DNA from: Planctomycetota bacterium
Lineage (GTDB): Bacteria > Planctomycetota > UBA1135 > UBA2386
DNA length: 23,359 bases
Direction: 5' to 3'
Assembly (NCBI GenBank): GCA_016793305.1
Contig: JAEUHU010000050.1
Span: forward strand, 1-23,359
In this document: piece after piece, positions 7,360-14,761 of the stretch
How positions within the stretch are numbered: position 1 is the stretch's first letter
Layout of the letters: each line of letters opens with the position of its first letter
The notes under the pieces: model-generated
What the model was told of the DNA's origin: nothing
Database searches by the model: none
Seen by the model: the letters and a program-made list of their open reading frames with translations, nothing else
Made by a program: the position numbers and the translations under genes

Positions 7360-7935
7360 ATGACCCGCCTCCCCGCCCTCGATCCCGCAGCCGCCACCGG
7401 CAAGGCCAAGAACCTGCTCGACGCCGTCCAGAAGAAGCTCGGCCGCACGCCGAACCTGATGCGCACCCTGGCCAACGCCCCCGCGGCGCTCGAGGCCTAC
7501 CTGAACTTCGGCGGCGCGCTCGCCACCGGCACCCTCGACGCGAAGGTGCGCGAGCAGATCGCCCTGACCGTCGCCGAAGCGAACCTGTGCGACTACTGCC
7601 TCGCGGCGCACACCGCGATCGGCGGCATGGTCGGGCTCTCGGCCGACGCCATCACCAAGGCTCGCGCCGCGAACGCCGACCAGCCGAAGGCCACGGCGCT
7701 GCTGAAGCTCGCTCGCAGCATCGTCGTCAACCGCGGCAACCTCACGGACCAGGAGCTCACGACGGCGCGGGCGCAGGGCGTCAGCGACGGCGAGGTGATC
7801 GAGGTGATCGCGAACGTCGCGCTGAACATCCTGACGAACTACGTCAACCACGCGGCCCAGACCGTCGTGGACTTCCCCGCCGTCGCCCCGGCGACCACGT
7901 CGAGCTGCTCGACCGGCCAGTGCCACACGGGCTGA
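7360..7935 (+). CDS. AhpD-like carboxymuconolactone decarboxylase-family protein
   Basis: The 191-residue protein has the AhpD-type active-site pattern Glu73-x3-Cys77-x2-Cys80-x3-His84 (EANLCDYCLAAH). This is followed by helices typical of the family, ending with the NVALNILTNYVNHAAQTVVDFP signature. CMD/AhpD-like proteins with CxxC are thiol peroxidases or disulfide reductases, often for alkyl hydroperoxides; the substrate here is not known. The C-terminus carries an extra cysteine-bearing tail (SSCSTGQCHTG) beyond the usual core. An AGGA-containing stretch (CAGGACTG) precedes the ATG at 7360. It is the first gene of a probable three-gene operon (CMD, DsrE, PPOX) behind the sigma-54 promoter. 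It lacks a signal peptide, unlike the larger CMD-like selenoprotein in this window, so it is expected in the cytoplasm. Confidence 0.92.
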   Translation: MTRLPALDPAAATGKAKNLLDAVQKKLGRTPNLMRTLANAPAALEAYLNFGGALATGTLDAKVREQIALTVAEANLCDYCLAAHTAIGGMVGLSADAITKARAANADQPKATALLKLARSIVVNRGNLTDQELTTARAQGVSDGEVIEVIANVALNILTNYVNHAAQTVVDFPAVAPATTSSCSTGQCHTG

Positions 7936-7970
7936 ACCCCGGCCCGACACGCCCTACCCCGAGCACAACC

Positions 7971-8342
7971 ATGAAGATCGCCATCGCCATCACTTCCGAC
8001 CCGCAGGCCGGCGACGACGCGCTGGGCCGCGCCTTCCAAGGCCTGGCCCTCGCGGCCGAAGCACGACAACACGGCGACCAGGTCGAGGTCGTCTTCCTCG
8101 GCGCCGGCACGCGCTGGCCAGCGGCGGCCAGCAAGCTCGGCCACCCGCTGCACGGCCTGTTCGATTCCGTGCGCCCGAACGTGAAGGGTGCCTCGTGCGG
8201 GTGCGCCGACGTGTTCGGCGCGGCCTCCGGCGTCGAAGCCTGCGGCGTGCCGAAGCTGAAGGACTTCGCCCTCGCGGGCACGTCCGGACTCGCCAGCATG
8301 CGGACCTATCTGGCCGAAGGCTGGCACACGCTGGTGTTCTGA
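7971..8342 (+). CDS. DsrE-family protein
   Basis: This 123-residue protein resembles the DsrE/DsrF-like fold. It opens with a beta strand (MKIAIAITSDP), then a helix with FQGLALAAEA and a second strand QVEVVFLGAGTRW. DsrE-like proteins act in sulfur relay or bind small sulfur or redox species; many members have no assigned role. Cysteines occur as a CxC (GASCGCAD, Cys76 and Cys78) and Cys91 (VEACGVP), positioned where sulfur-carrier relatives keep their active cysteines. It follows the CMD gene by 35 bases on the same strand. The frame is open far upstream, but the ATG at 7971 is the natural start because it opens with the fold's first strand. A strong hairpin lies directly after its stop. 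Confidence 0.82.
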   Translation: MKIAIAITSDPQAGDDALGRAFQGLALAAEARQHGDQVEVVFLGAGTRWPAAASKLGHPLHGLFDSVRPNVKGASCGCADVFGAASGVEACGVPKLKDFALAGTSGLASMRTYLAEGWHTLVF

Positions 8343-8346
8343 AGAA

Positions 8347-8380
8347 GGCGCGCGCCGCGGCCCTCGCCGCGGTGCGCGCT
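8347..8380. other. 14-bp GC hairpin between DsrE and PPOX genes
   Basis: A 14-bp stem (12 Watson-Crick pairs and 2 G-T) with a 6-base loop CCCTCG begins four bases after the DsrE stop. It is followed by CCCAACCC rather than a T-tract. It could be a partial terminator, attenuator or mRNA-stabilising structure that separates PPOX expression from the two upstream genes. This is the most stable-looking hairpin in the window by pairing alone. Confidence 0.6.
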
Positions 8381-8414
8381 ACCCAACCCGAAACCCGCCC
8401 ACCGAGCCCGTCCC

Positions 8415-9020
8415 ATGGCCCGCGAGTTCCTGCGCACCCTGCTGACCAAGCACGTTCGAGACGCCCAGAAGCACTACTACGGCCGCGGCTACCCCGAGCT
8501 GGGCGAGACGAGCGAGCCCGAGCCGCTGACCGAGGACGAAGTGCAGTTCGCCGCAGCCCGCGACTCGTTCTATCTGGCGACGATCGGCGAGTCGGGCTGG
8601 CCCTACGTGCAGCATCGCGGTGGACCACGCGGCTTCCTGCGCGCCACCTCGGACCGGCACCTGGTGTTCGCCGACTACGGCGGCAACCGGCAGCTGATCT
8701 CGGTCGGCAGCCTCTCGCACGATCCGCGCGTGTGCCTGTTCCTGATGGACTACGCGCAGCGCGCGCGCCTGAAGATCCTCGGCAAGGCAGAGGTGCTCGA
8801 CGCCAGGACTCACCCCGACCTGGTCGCGGCGAGTGCGCCGCCGGCTGGTCATGCAGCCGCACCGGAACGAGTGATCCGCATCGAAGTGCACTCGTACGAC
8901 TGGAACTGCCCGAAGTTCATCACGCCCCGCTTCACCGCCGAGGAGTTCGAAGCAGCGGTGGCCCCGCTGCGCGCGCGGATCGCGGAGCTGGAAGCCAGGG
9001 AGCGGCAACGCGCGAACTGA
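8415..9020 (+). CDS. Pyridoxamine 5'-phosphate oxidase-fold flavoprotein
   Basis: The 201-residue protein matches the PPOX-type split-barrel family. FYLATIGESGWPYVQHRGGPRGFL gives the first strands, followed by LVFADYGGNRQLISVGSL (the FMN phosphate region in the family) and RVCLFLMDYAQRARLKILGKAEVL. C-terminal helices end in a charged coil (ARIAELEARERQR). Family members bind FMN, F420 or heme and carry out redox chemistry on small molecules; the exact substrate cannot be inferred. The segment YDWNCPKFITPRF is typical of a subgroup with a conserved W-N-C-P-K-F motif. It is the third gene after the sigma-54 promoter, but a 14-bp hairpin lies between it and DsrE, so its expression may be uncoupled. 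Its stop is 30 bases from a converging glycosyltransferase. Confidence 0.88.
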   Translation: MAREFLRTLLTKHVRDAQKHYYGRGYPELGETSEPEPLTEDEVQFAAARDSFYLATIGESGWPYVQHRGGPRGFLRATSDRHLVFADYGGNRQLISVGSLSHDPRVCLFLMDYAQRARLKILGKAEVLDARTHPDLVAASAPPAGHAAAPERVIRIEVHSYDWNCPKFITPRFTAEEFEAAVAPLRARIAELEARERQRAN

Positions 9021-9027
9021 CGAGATC

Positions 9028-9046
9028 GGTGGCCCCTGCAGCCACC
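9028..9046. terminator. Hairpin between convergent PPOX and glycosyltransferase genes
   Basis: GGTGGC and GCCACC form a perfect 6-bp stem around a 7-base loop (CCCTGCA) in the 29-base gap between two converging genes. It has no T-tract. Bidirectional termination is inferred from position. Confidence 0.45.
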
Positions 9047-9049
9047 TGG

Positions 9050-10234
9050 TCAGCGAGGCGCAGCGGCCGAGCATTTCGCGCCGAGCTGGTCGAGGTAGGC
9101 GATCAGCTCACGCGTGCGGTCGTCCCAGGTCGCCTGCCCCAGCAGACCACTGCGATCGCCCGGCGCCTTCTTGCCGCGCACGACGTCGTCGATGCGGGCC
9201 AGGAACTCGTCACCGGTCTTCGCCACGTGCACGAAGTCGCGGTAGTGCTCGACCTCGGGGAACCAGGTCGTCACGACCTCCTGGCCGAGCGACAGGTATT
9301 CCTTCAGCTTGATCGGGTTGCAGCAGCGGATCCAGTCGTTGTCGAGCCACGGCATGATCGACACGTCGAAGTCGGCGCCGAGGGTCGGGATCTCGGCGTA
9401 GGGCCGGAAGCCCAGGTGGCGCACGTTCGGGTGCCGCGTCAGCCGGTCCATCGGCAGCGTCGCGTCGCCGATCAGCACCAGCGTGTAGTCGGGCCGCTCG
9501 ACGGCGAGACGTTCGAGCAGGTCGAAGTCGATCACGTAGTCGTCGAGCCCGCCGAAGAAGCCGACGATCGGGCGCTTGCCGCCCTGCTTCACCAGCACCT
9601 CGGTGCGCGGCCGCGGTGCGAAGTGCTTGCCGTCGACGCCGTGGTCGAGGAAGAACGCGCGGTCGCCGGTCAGTGCGCGCTCGCTCTCGAGGAACGCGCG
9701 GCTGCTGTAGAGCACGCCGTCGGCCTTGGTCAGCAGTTCCCGTTCGAGCCCGGCGATCAGGCCCTGGTCGGCCTCGCCGAACGCGCTGTGCTTGTCGCTG
9801 CGGTTGTAGACCAGCGTGGTGCGCTTCATGTCCTTCGCGACGTCCCACGCGGTCGGCACGGTGACGATGATGTGCGGATCGACCATGCCCATCTTGCGGG
9901 CGACCCGTTCGACCTGGGCCCGGATGCTGCGCGCGTTCCAGTCGCGCGCCTTCTTGCTGCCGTAGAAGGGGAACAGCACCGGCGTCATCACCGTGTAGTC
10001 CGGCGTGTCGGCGAGCGGCCGCCGCGTGTGCCGCAGCATGCTCTTCAGCTTGCGCCAGATCCGCCGGAACGGCAGCGGCGAGCGGCCGGGCATCGGCATG
10101 CGCATGCCGATCGAGTTCACGAGCAGCACCTTGCGGTGCTTGGCGGCGCGCGTCATCAGCTGGAAGTCGCTGTGCGCGCGGTTGTGGTACCACCAGTCCT
10201 GACCACAGAAGCAGAGGATGTCGCGTTCCGGCAC
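9050..10234 (-). CDS. GT4-type glycosyltransferase
   Basis: The protein is 394 residues from a GTG start at 10232-10234 (VPERDILCFCGQDWW). An upstream in-frame start would extend it into the preceding gene with an arginine-rich, shadow-like sequence, so I rejected that. The N-terminal half has the GT-B opening pattern (DILCFCGQDWWYHNRAHSD, then KVLLVNSIG). The C-terminal Rossmann-like half has IVGFFGGLDDYVIDFDLL, YTLVLIGDA, NVRHLGF and the donor-binding NPIKLKEYLSLGQEVVTT typical of GT4 enzymes. It probably transfers a sugar from a nucleotide-sugar in the cytoplasm to a lipid or polysaccharide acceptor; neither can be named. It is the last gene of a minus-strand run with DUF3817 and a GT39-like protein, which suggests envelope glycan work. 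Confidence 0.85.
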   Translation of the reverse strand: MPERDILCFCGQDWWYHNRAHSDFQLMTRAAKHRKVLLVNSIGMRMPMPGRSPLPFRRIWRKLKSMLRHTRRPLADTPDYTVMTPVLFPFYGSKKARDWNARSIRAQVERVARKMGMVDPHIIVTVPTAWDVAKDMKRTTLVYNRSDKHSAFGEADQGLIAGLERELLTKADGVLYSSRAFLESERALTGDRAFFLDHGVDGKHFAPRPRTEVLVKQGGKRPIVGFFGGLDDYVIDFDLLERLAVERPDYTLVLIGDATLPMDRLTRHPNVRHLGFRPYAEIPTLGADFDVSIMPWLDNDWIRCCNPIKLKEYLSLGQEVVTTWFPEVEHYRDFVHVAKTGDEFLARIDDVVRGKKAPGDRSGLLGQATWDDRTRELIAYLDQLGAKCSAAAPR

Positions 10235-10274
10235 GGCGGAGTTGTATCGGCTGGCCGGCAGGGCGCGATGGACT

Positions 10275-10580
10275 TCACCTGGCCTGTGGCGGCGTCTCGT
10301 CGATCCAGCGGCGGACCGTGCGGTCGAGGAAGAACGGCACGATCGGCACCAACGAGGCCAGGAGCACGAGCCGGATCTGCGCCCCGGTCCAGCCACGCTG
10401 CACGTTCGCCTGCACCGCGAGCATGCCGAGCAGCAGGAACAGGATTCCGTGCACCATCCCGGAGATGCGCACCGCCAGCGGCTCGCCGTAGCCGTACTTC
10501 AGCACCATCGCGCCGGCGAGGATCAGGTAGGAGACGGCTTCGGCCAGGGCGACCCAGCGCAGCGCACGAACGGGATCCAT
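10275..10580 (-). CDS. DUF3817-family membrane protein
   Basis: This is a 101-residue integral membrane protein starting at the ATG at 10578-10580 (MDPVRALRWVALAEA). It has three hydrophobic helices: about residues 9-27 (ALAEAVSYLILAGAMVL), 38-58 (GMVHGILFLLLGMLAV) and 68-86 (RLVLLASLVPIVPFFLD). The AEAVSYLIL...GMVHG pattern is characteristic of DUF3817, a domain of unknown function in small membrane proteins. The frame is open further upstream, but that part is charged and would overlap the preceding gene's end. It sits 40 bases before the glycosyltransferase start and 52 bases after the GT39-like stop, consistent with one minus-strand transcript. Confidence 0.82.
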   Translation of the reverse strand: MDPVRALRWVALAEAVSYLILAGAMVLKYGYGEPLAVRISGMVHGILFLLLGMLAVQANVQRGWTGAQIRLVLLASLVPIVPFFLDRTVRRWIDETPPQAR

Positions 10581-10632
10581 GCGCGCATCGTGCGGCAGCG
10601 CGAGGCGCCCGGCAACCACGCGGCGGCGGCGA

Positions 10633-12165
10633 TCAGGGCCGTTCGCGCAGCCGGTGCACGCGCACGCCGGCGGTCTCGCCGACCACTTCACCGTTCTGCT
10701 CGAGCCACTGCTGCACCTCGGGGGGGTTCTTGCCCGGCGCCATGTCGCACAACACCCGCGCCCCGAGTCCGTACAGCTCGACGAGCTTCGCGAGGTCGAA
10801 CTGGTCGCGCGACAGCGCCCAGCCGCGCAGTCGGGATTGGTAGAAGAAGCGCGGGTCCTCGTAGTTGCTGCGCCGCTTCCAGCTGGCGTCGACCGCGTCC
10901 TTGTCGCCGCGCACGATCAGCCGCGGCGGCTCGGTGGTCGTCGTCGGCCGGACCGACTGGGCCAGCCCGACCCACGGCGTGTTCAGGGTGTCGGTGCGGA
11001 AGCGTCGTTCGGCGCCGAGCCGCCAGCCGGTGATGCCGACCAGCAGCAGGCCTGCCGCCAGCAGCAGCGCCTTGGACACCGGCGGGCTCGGCCAGGCGCG
11101 CGCCACGCACCAGGCTCCGGCGACCGCCGCGAACACGTGGTACTGTGGCCCCATCGACTGGTGGAAGCTGTAGCGCAGCGACGCGATCAGCCCGAACGCC
11201 ACGGTGCCGAGCAGCACGAGGTCCTGGCGATCGAGCCGGCGACGCAGCAGCAGCCAACCGAACGCGAGCACCGCCGGCACACCGACGCCGTACTGCAGCG
11301 TCGTCCAGGCGAGCTGCCCGTAGACCTTCGGCTGCAGCAGCTGGTCGAGCCCGGGGAACTTGGTGTCGCCGACCGTGACGCCGAACGACAGCCCGGTCGC
11401 CTCGTAGAGGCCCTTGCCGTGCACGAGCCACGCCGCCACGGTGCCGACGATCGCCGCGAACGCGAGCCACAAGCGGCCCTCGCGCAGCCGAGGACGCGCC
11501 AGCAGCAGGGTCCAGCCGAACATCACCACGCCGAGCTGCAGCGCCGGCGGCTTCTGCAGCCCTGCCAGCGCCAGCGACGAGGCCGACAGCAGCAACGACA
11601 CGCCGCTGCCGGTCGCCAGGTAGCGCACGAACGGCGGCAACGACGCCATCGCCAGACCGAAGCTCAGCGCGTCGGGCATCACCCGGGTCGCCATCAGCGC
11701 CGCACCGCCGGTGGCGAGCAGCGTGCAGGTTCCGGCCAGCGCCCCACCCGGCCCCGTGCGCCACTCCAGCAGGCGGTGCACCGCGATCGCGCCGGCCAGC
11801 ACGGCCAGCAGCGCCAACAGTCGCCCCGGCCACTCGGCATCGAGATCGCCGATCCCGGCGAGCGACGTCGCGATCATCAGCTGGTAGAGCGGGAACTCGC
11901 ACTCGACGTAGCCCGCGGTCGTGCCACGCCAGTCGACGCGCGGGTGCAGCGGGTCGAAGCCGTCGACCAGGAAGTTGCGGGCGATCGATTGCGTGTCGCA
12001 CTCGCGCCACGAGTAGCCGATGCCGTGCGGCACGACGAACCACGTGGCGAGCGCCCAGACCAGCAGTACGGCGACGAGCCAGCGGCGGCCGTTCCGGACC
12101 CGGACCGCATCGGCGGGCGCGGGCGAAGCTGCGGCGAGTACAGGGGACGGGGCTTCTGCGGACAC
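10633..12165 (-). CDS. GT39/ArnT-like membrane glycosyltransferase
   Basis: The protein is 510 residues from a GTG at 12163-12165. A CCGGAG Shine-Dalgarno five bases upstream supports this start over an ATG 63 bases earlier. About 9-10 hydrophobic helices span residues ~30-380, and a soluble C-terminal domain follows (~390-510). After the first helix, the loop holds acidic residues (WRECDTQSIARNF and DPLHPRVDWRG), where GT-C transferases keep their catalytic acid. The enzyme would use a polyprenyl-phosphate sugar donor on the outer side of the membrane to modify a lipid or protein; donor and acceptor are unknown. Its neighbours (DUF3817, GT4) suggest a small glycan-building locus. Family assignment rests on topology and the acidic loop rather than on a strict motif. 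Confidence 0.75.
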   Translation of the reverse strand: MSAEAPSPVLAAASPAPADAVRVRNGRRWLVAVLLVWALATWFVVPHGIGYSWRECDTQSIARNFLVDGFDPLHPRVDWRGTTAGYVECEFPLYQLMIATSLAGIGDLDAEWPGRLLALLAVLAGAIAVHRLLEWRTGPGGALAGTCTLLATGGAALMATRVMPDALSFGLAMASLPPFVRYLATGSGVSLLLSASSLALAGLQKPPALQLGVVMFGWTLLLARPRLREGRLWLAFAAIVGTVAAWLVHGKGLYEATGLSFGVTVGDTKFPGLDQLLQPKVYGQLAWTTLQYGVGVPAVLAFGWLLLRRRLDRQDLVLLGTVAFGLIASLRYSFHQSMGPQYHVFAAVAGAWCVARAWPSPPVSKALLLAAGLLLVGITGWRLGAERRFRTDTLNTPWVGLAQSVRPTTTTEPPRLIVRGDKDAVDASWKRRSNYEDPRFFYQSRLRGWALSRDQFDLAKLVELYGLGARVLCDMAPGKNPPEVQQWLEQNGEVVGETAGVRVHRLRERP

Positions 12166-12271
12166 GGCGACTCCGGGGCGGACCGGCAACGAGCGAGGAG
12201 TGCGGAGCCTAGCAGAACCCCGCCGCACGTCATTCCCCGGTTCGCACCAACCGCCGCGCCGGGCGCTGCCC

Positions 12272-12290
12272 GAGCGGCCGTACGCCGCTC
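12272..12290 (-). terminator. 7-bp hairpin over the MCP stop codon
   Basis: GAGCGGC and GCCGCTC form a perfect 7-bp stem with a 5-base loop. One arm overlaps the stop codon of the chemoreceptor gene (12289-12291) on the minus strand. A weaker stem follows downstream on that strand (CGGGC/GCCCG near 12260-12272). No T-tract is present. It may limit read-through into the GT39-like gene. Confidence 0.45.
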
Positions 12291-14022
12291 AGGGATTGGC
12301 CGGCGTGTGCGCTTCCGCCGATGCCACCGCGTTCCGGTCGACGCGGAACGTCTCGACCATGCGCAGCAGCTGCGCCATCCGGTCGGAGCTCTGGATCGCC
12401 GACACCGACAGTTCCTCGGCGCTGGCGGCGTTGTCCTGGGTGGTCTGGCTCAGGGCCGTGACACCGTGCGTGACCTGGTCGACGCCCTGCCGCTGGCTCG
12501 TGGTCGCCTCCACCACGCCGGCCAGCGACGTCGACACCTGGGCCGTCTGCACGTCGATGTCGCCGAGCGCTCGCGTCACCTCGGCGGTGATGCGGGCGCC
12601 GTTCTCGGCGCGGCGGCACGCCTCCTCGATCAGCTGCTTCGTCTCCGTCGCGGCCGTGGCACTGCGCTGCGCCAGGTTGCGGACCTCTTCGGCGACGACC
12701 GCGAAACCCTTGCCCGCCTCACCGGCGCGCGCCGCTTCGACTGCGGCATTCAGCGCCAGCAGGTTGGTCTGGAACGACACGTCCTGGATCACGCCGACGA
12801 TGCGCGTGACGGTGGCGCTCGACTCCTGGATCGCGGCCATCGCCTGGTCGAGCCGGCGCACCTCTTCGTTGCCGCGAGTGGCCGACTCGCGCGCCCGCAC
12901 GGCTCCGGTGGCCGCTTCGCCGCAGGCGGTGGCGGTCTTCTCGGCCTGCTGCACGATCTCCTCGAGCGAGGCGTTGATCTCCTGGATCGTCGCCGCGTTC
13001 TGCGAGGCGCCGTGCGCGAGCCGCTGGGACTCCTTCGAGATCATGCGCGCGGCCCCGTCGACGTCGCTGGTCAGGTTGACGACGCTCACGATCGTGTCGT
13101 GGATGCGCGAGACGAAGCGGTCGAACCAGCCGCCCGCCTCGCCGATCTCGTCGGCCCGGTTCATCGCCAGACGCTTGGTCAGGTCGCCCTTGCCCTCGGC
13201 GACGTCCTGCAGCTGGGCGGTGAAGCGCTGCAGCGGCCGCCGCAGCGCCCTCTGCAACATGAACCAGAAGGCGCCGAGCGCCACCACCATCACCGGCAGC
13301 GCGAACAGCAGGCCCTGGCCGAGGAACGAGGCGATCTGCGCATCGCACGGGGCGAGCGGCAGCACCAGCTCGTAGGCGCCGTGCGTGTCGCCGGCCTTCC
13401 AGTTCTCCATCCGGAACCCGGCGATGTCCTTGCCGTCGCCGGTCTTGCTGGTCGCCGGGTCGCCGTGGCAACCCATGCAGGTCTCGTCGAGCCGGATCGC
13501 GCGCAGGTAGTGCAGGTTGTTGTTCGCTTCGTCGATCCGCGACAACGAGTCGTTGCCGCCGGCCTTCACCTGCGTCTCCAGGTCGGTCAGCAACCGGGTG
13601 CGGAACGGCCCATTCTCGCGATCCGAGTTCGGGTCGTTGTCCGGGTTGCGGGCCTGGAACGCCGTGATACGGAAGTCGATGCCCTCGCGCTTGGCCGCGG
13701 CCTTGGCCGAAGCCCAGCCGGCGACCACCGGGATCGCGTCGTAGAGCCGCGCGGCCTCGTAGCCCTCCCCGCTGGCGACCTTCTCGCGCAACTCGGCGAC
13801 CAGCGGTTCGACCTGGAACAGGCCGCCCGCGTGCAGCTTCGCGACATGGTCCTTCGCAGCGTCGGCGACCGCGGTGAACGCGGCGGCCTTCTCGACCATC
13901 AGGCCTTCTGCGCCTCGGCGATAGCTGCGGGCACTGTTCCACAGCAGCACCCCACCGACGCAGACGAGCACGACGATGGCGCCGAACAGGACTCGAGTGG
14001 ACAGGCTACGAGCGACCTTCAT
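12289..14022 (-). CDS. Methyl-accepting chemotaxis protein with heme-c (Tll0287-like) sensor
   Basis: The protein is 577 residues, starting at the ATG at 14020-14022 ([14 protein letters not shown]) with AAGG about six bases upstream. A membrane helix (~12-28) is followed by a periplasmic domain (~30-235) resembling the Tll0287/DUF3365 heme domain. It holds a c-type heme site C182-MG-C185-H186 ([11 protein letters not shown]). A second helix (~237-257), a HAMP-like region (~258-315) and a long coiled-coil signalling domain follow. The conserved tip is [18 protein letters not shown] and the next part is [17 protein letters not shown]. The C-terminus lacks an NWETF-type CheR tether. It should sense redox state or a small gas or ligand via heme and drive CheA; no che genes are in the window. 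Heme attachment would need cytochrome c maturation. Confidence 0.93.
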   Translation of the reverse strand: MKVARSLSTRVLFGAIVVLVCVGGVLLWNSARSYRRGAEGLMVEKAAAFTAVADAAKDHVAKLHAGGLFQVEPLVAELREKVASGEGYEAARLYDAIPVVAGWASAKAAAKREGIDFRITAFQARNPDNDPNSDRENGPFRTRLLTDLETQVKAGGNDSLSRIDEANNNLHYLRAIRLDETCMGCHGDPATSKTGDGKDIAGFRMENWKAGDTHGAYELVLPLAPCDAQIASFLGQGLLFALPVMVVALGAFWFMLQRALRRPLQRFTAQLQDVAEGKGDLTKRLAMNRADEIGEAGGWFDRFVSRIHDTIVSVVNLTSDVDGAARMISKESQRLAHGASQNAATIQEINASLEEIVQQAEKTATACGEAATGAVRARESATRGNEEVRRLDQAMAAIQESSATVTRIVGVIQDVSFQTNLLALNAAVEAARAGEAGKGFAVVAEEVRNLAQRSATAATETKQLIEEACRRAENGARITAEVTRALGDIDVQTAQVSTSLAGVVEATTSQRQGVDQVTHGVTALSQTTQDNAASAEELSVSAIQSSDRMAQLLRMVETFRVDRNAVASAEAHTPANP

Positions 14023-14212
14023 GCTGCCTTGGTTCGGAAGGTCTGTGGCCGCGACTCGATGGCGGTCCCCCCTAACGGTATCCACCTACGAATTGGCTCC
14101 GATCCATGGATGGCATGGCGGGTTCGGGAGCCCGGGCCGAGCTGCGGGGGACCCCGGATTTCCGCAGGGACATTGCATCCAAGGACAGGTGCCGAGGAAC
14201 TGAACTCTCCGG
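14023..14212. promoter_or_regulatory. Divergent regulatory region, MCP and ECF sigma
   Basis: These 190 bases separate the divergent chemoreceptor and sigma-factor starts and hold no credible gene. The part next to the chemoreceptor contains its AAGG Shine-Dalgarno. The part next to the sigma gene contains GAGGAACTGAAC (14190s), which includes a GGAAC like many ECF -35 boxes, but no partner box at the right distance is evident. I cannot fix a promoter. Confidence 0.35.
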
Positions 14213-14761
14213 ATGACGCCCCACGCGACACCACCGCCCATGCGAACGCAGTCACCCGAACCTGCCACCGGGGTGGAGGAGTTGGTCCAGCGGCACCTGC
14301 GGGACGTCTGGCGCTACCTGCGAACCCTCGGTGCGAGGCCCGAACACGCCGACGATCTGGCGCAGGAAGCGTTCCTGGTCGCGCTCCGGCGCGGCGCTGC
14401 GGAGCTGGCCCCGGCCGCCACGGCGACGTTCCTGCGGCGCACGGCGCGCTTCCTGTTCTTGCACCACCTGCGCGATCGGCACCGCGATGTTGCATTCCTC
14501 GACGCGGTCGACGAGCTGTTCGCCCGCGAAGAGGCGAACGGGGGTGGTGACCCGCACCTGGACCGCCTGCGCCAGTGCCTCGCGGCCCTGCCGCCGCGTT
14601 CCCGAGAGGCAGTGCAGCTCTGGTACGGGATCGACCCCGCCGACGAAGCACGCCGGGAGCACGTCGCGGCCCGCCTCGGCCTGCGTCCGCACGGCCTGAA
14701 GAGCCTCTTGCAGCGGGTCCGCCGCCTGCTGCGCGATTGCCTGGAGAACGAACCCCGATGA
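14213..14761 (+). CDS. ECF-type RNA polymerase sigma factor
   Basis: This 182-residue protein (or 173 if it starts at the ATG at 14240) has the two-domain layout of ECF sigma factors. Sigma2 spans ~20-85 with VWRYLRTLGARPEHADDLAQEAFLVALRR. The DDLAQEAF segment is the core-binding helix. Sigma4 spans ~120-175, with LAALPPRSREAVQLWY and a DNA-binding helix-turn-helix near HVAARLGLRPHGLKSLLQRVRRLL. It has no sigma3 or region 1.1. Its TGA overlaps the next gene's ATG (ATGA), so the two are translationally coupled, the usual arrangement for an ECF sigma and its membrane regulator. The promoter it recognises cannot be deduced. Confidence 0.9.
   Translation: MTPHATPPPMRTQSPEPATGVEELVQRHLRDVWRYLRTLGARPEHADDLAQEAFLVALRRGAAELAPAATATFLRRTARFLFLHHLRDRHRDVAFLDAVDELFAREEANGGGDPHLDRLRQCLAALPPRSREAVQLWYGIDPADEARREHVAARLGLRPHGLKSLLQRVRRLLRDCLENEPR

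Noticed and set aside
10235..10396. Upstream extension of the GT4-type glycosyltransferase
   Set aside because: The added residues are Arg/Ser-rich, overlap the DUF3817 gene and look like its shadow; the GTG at 10234 starts at the family's first strand.
10579..14550. Very long plus-strand open frame (about 1300 codons)
   Set aside because: It is antisense to the glycosyltransferase and chemoreceptor genes, rich in Arg/Gln/His, and has no recognisable domain; a GC-rich shadow frame.
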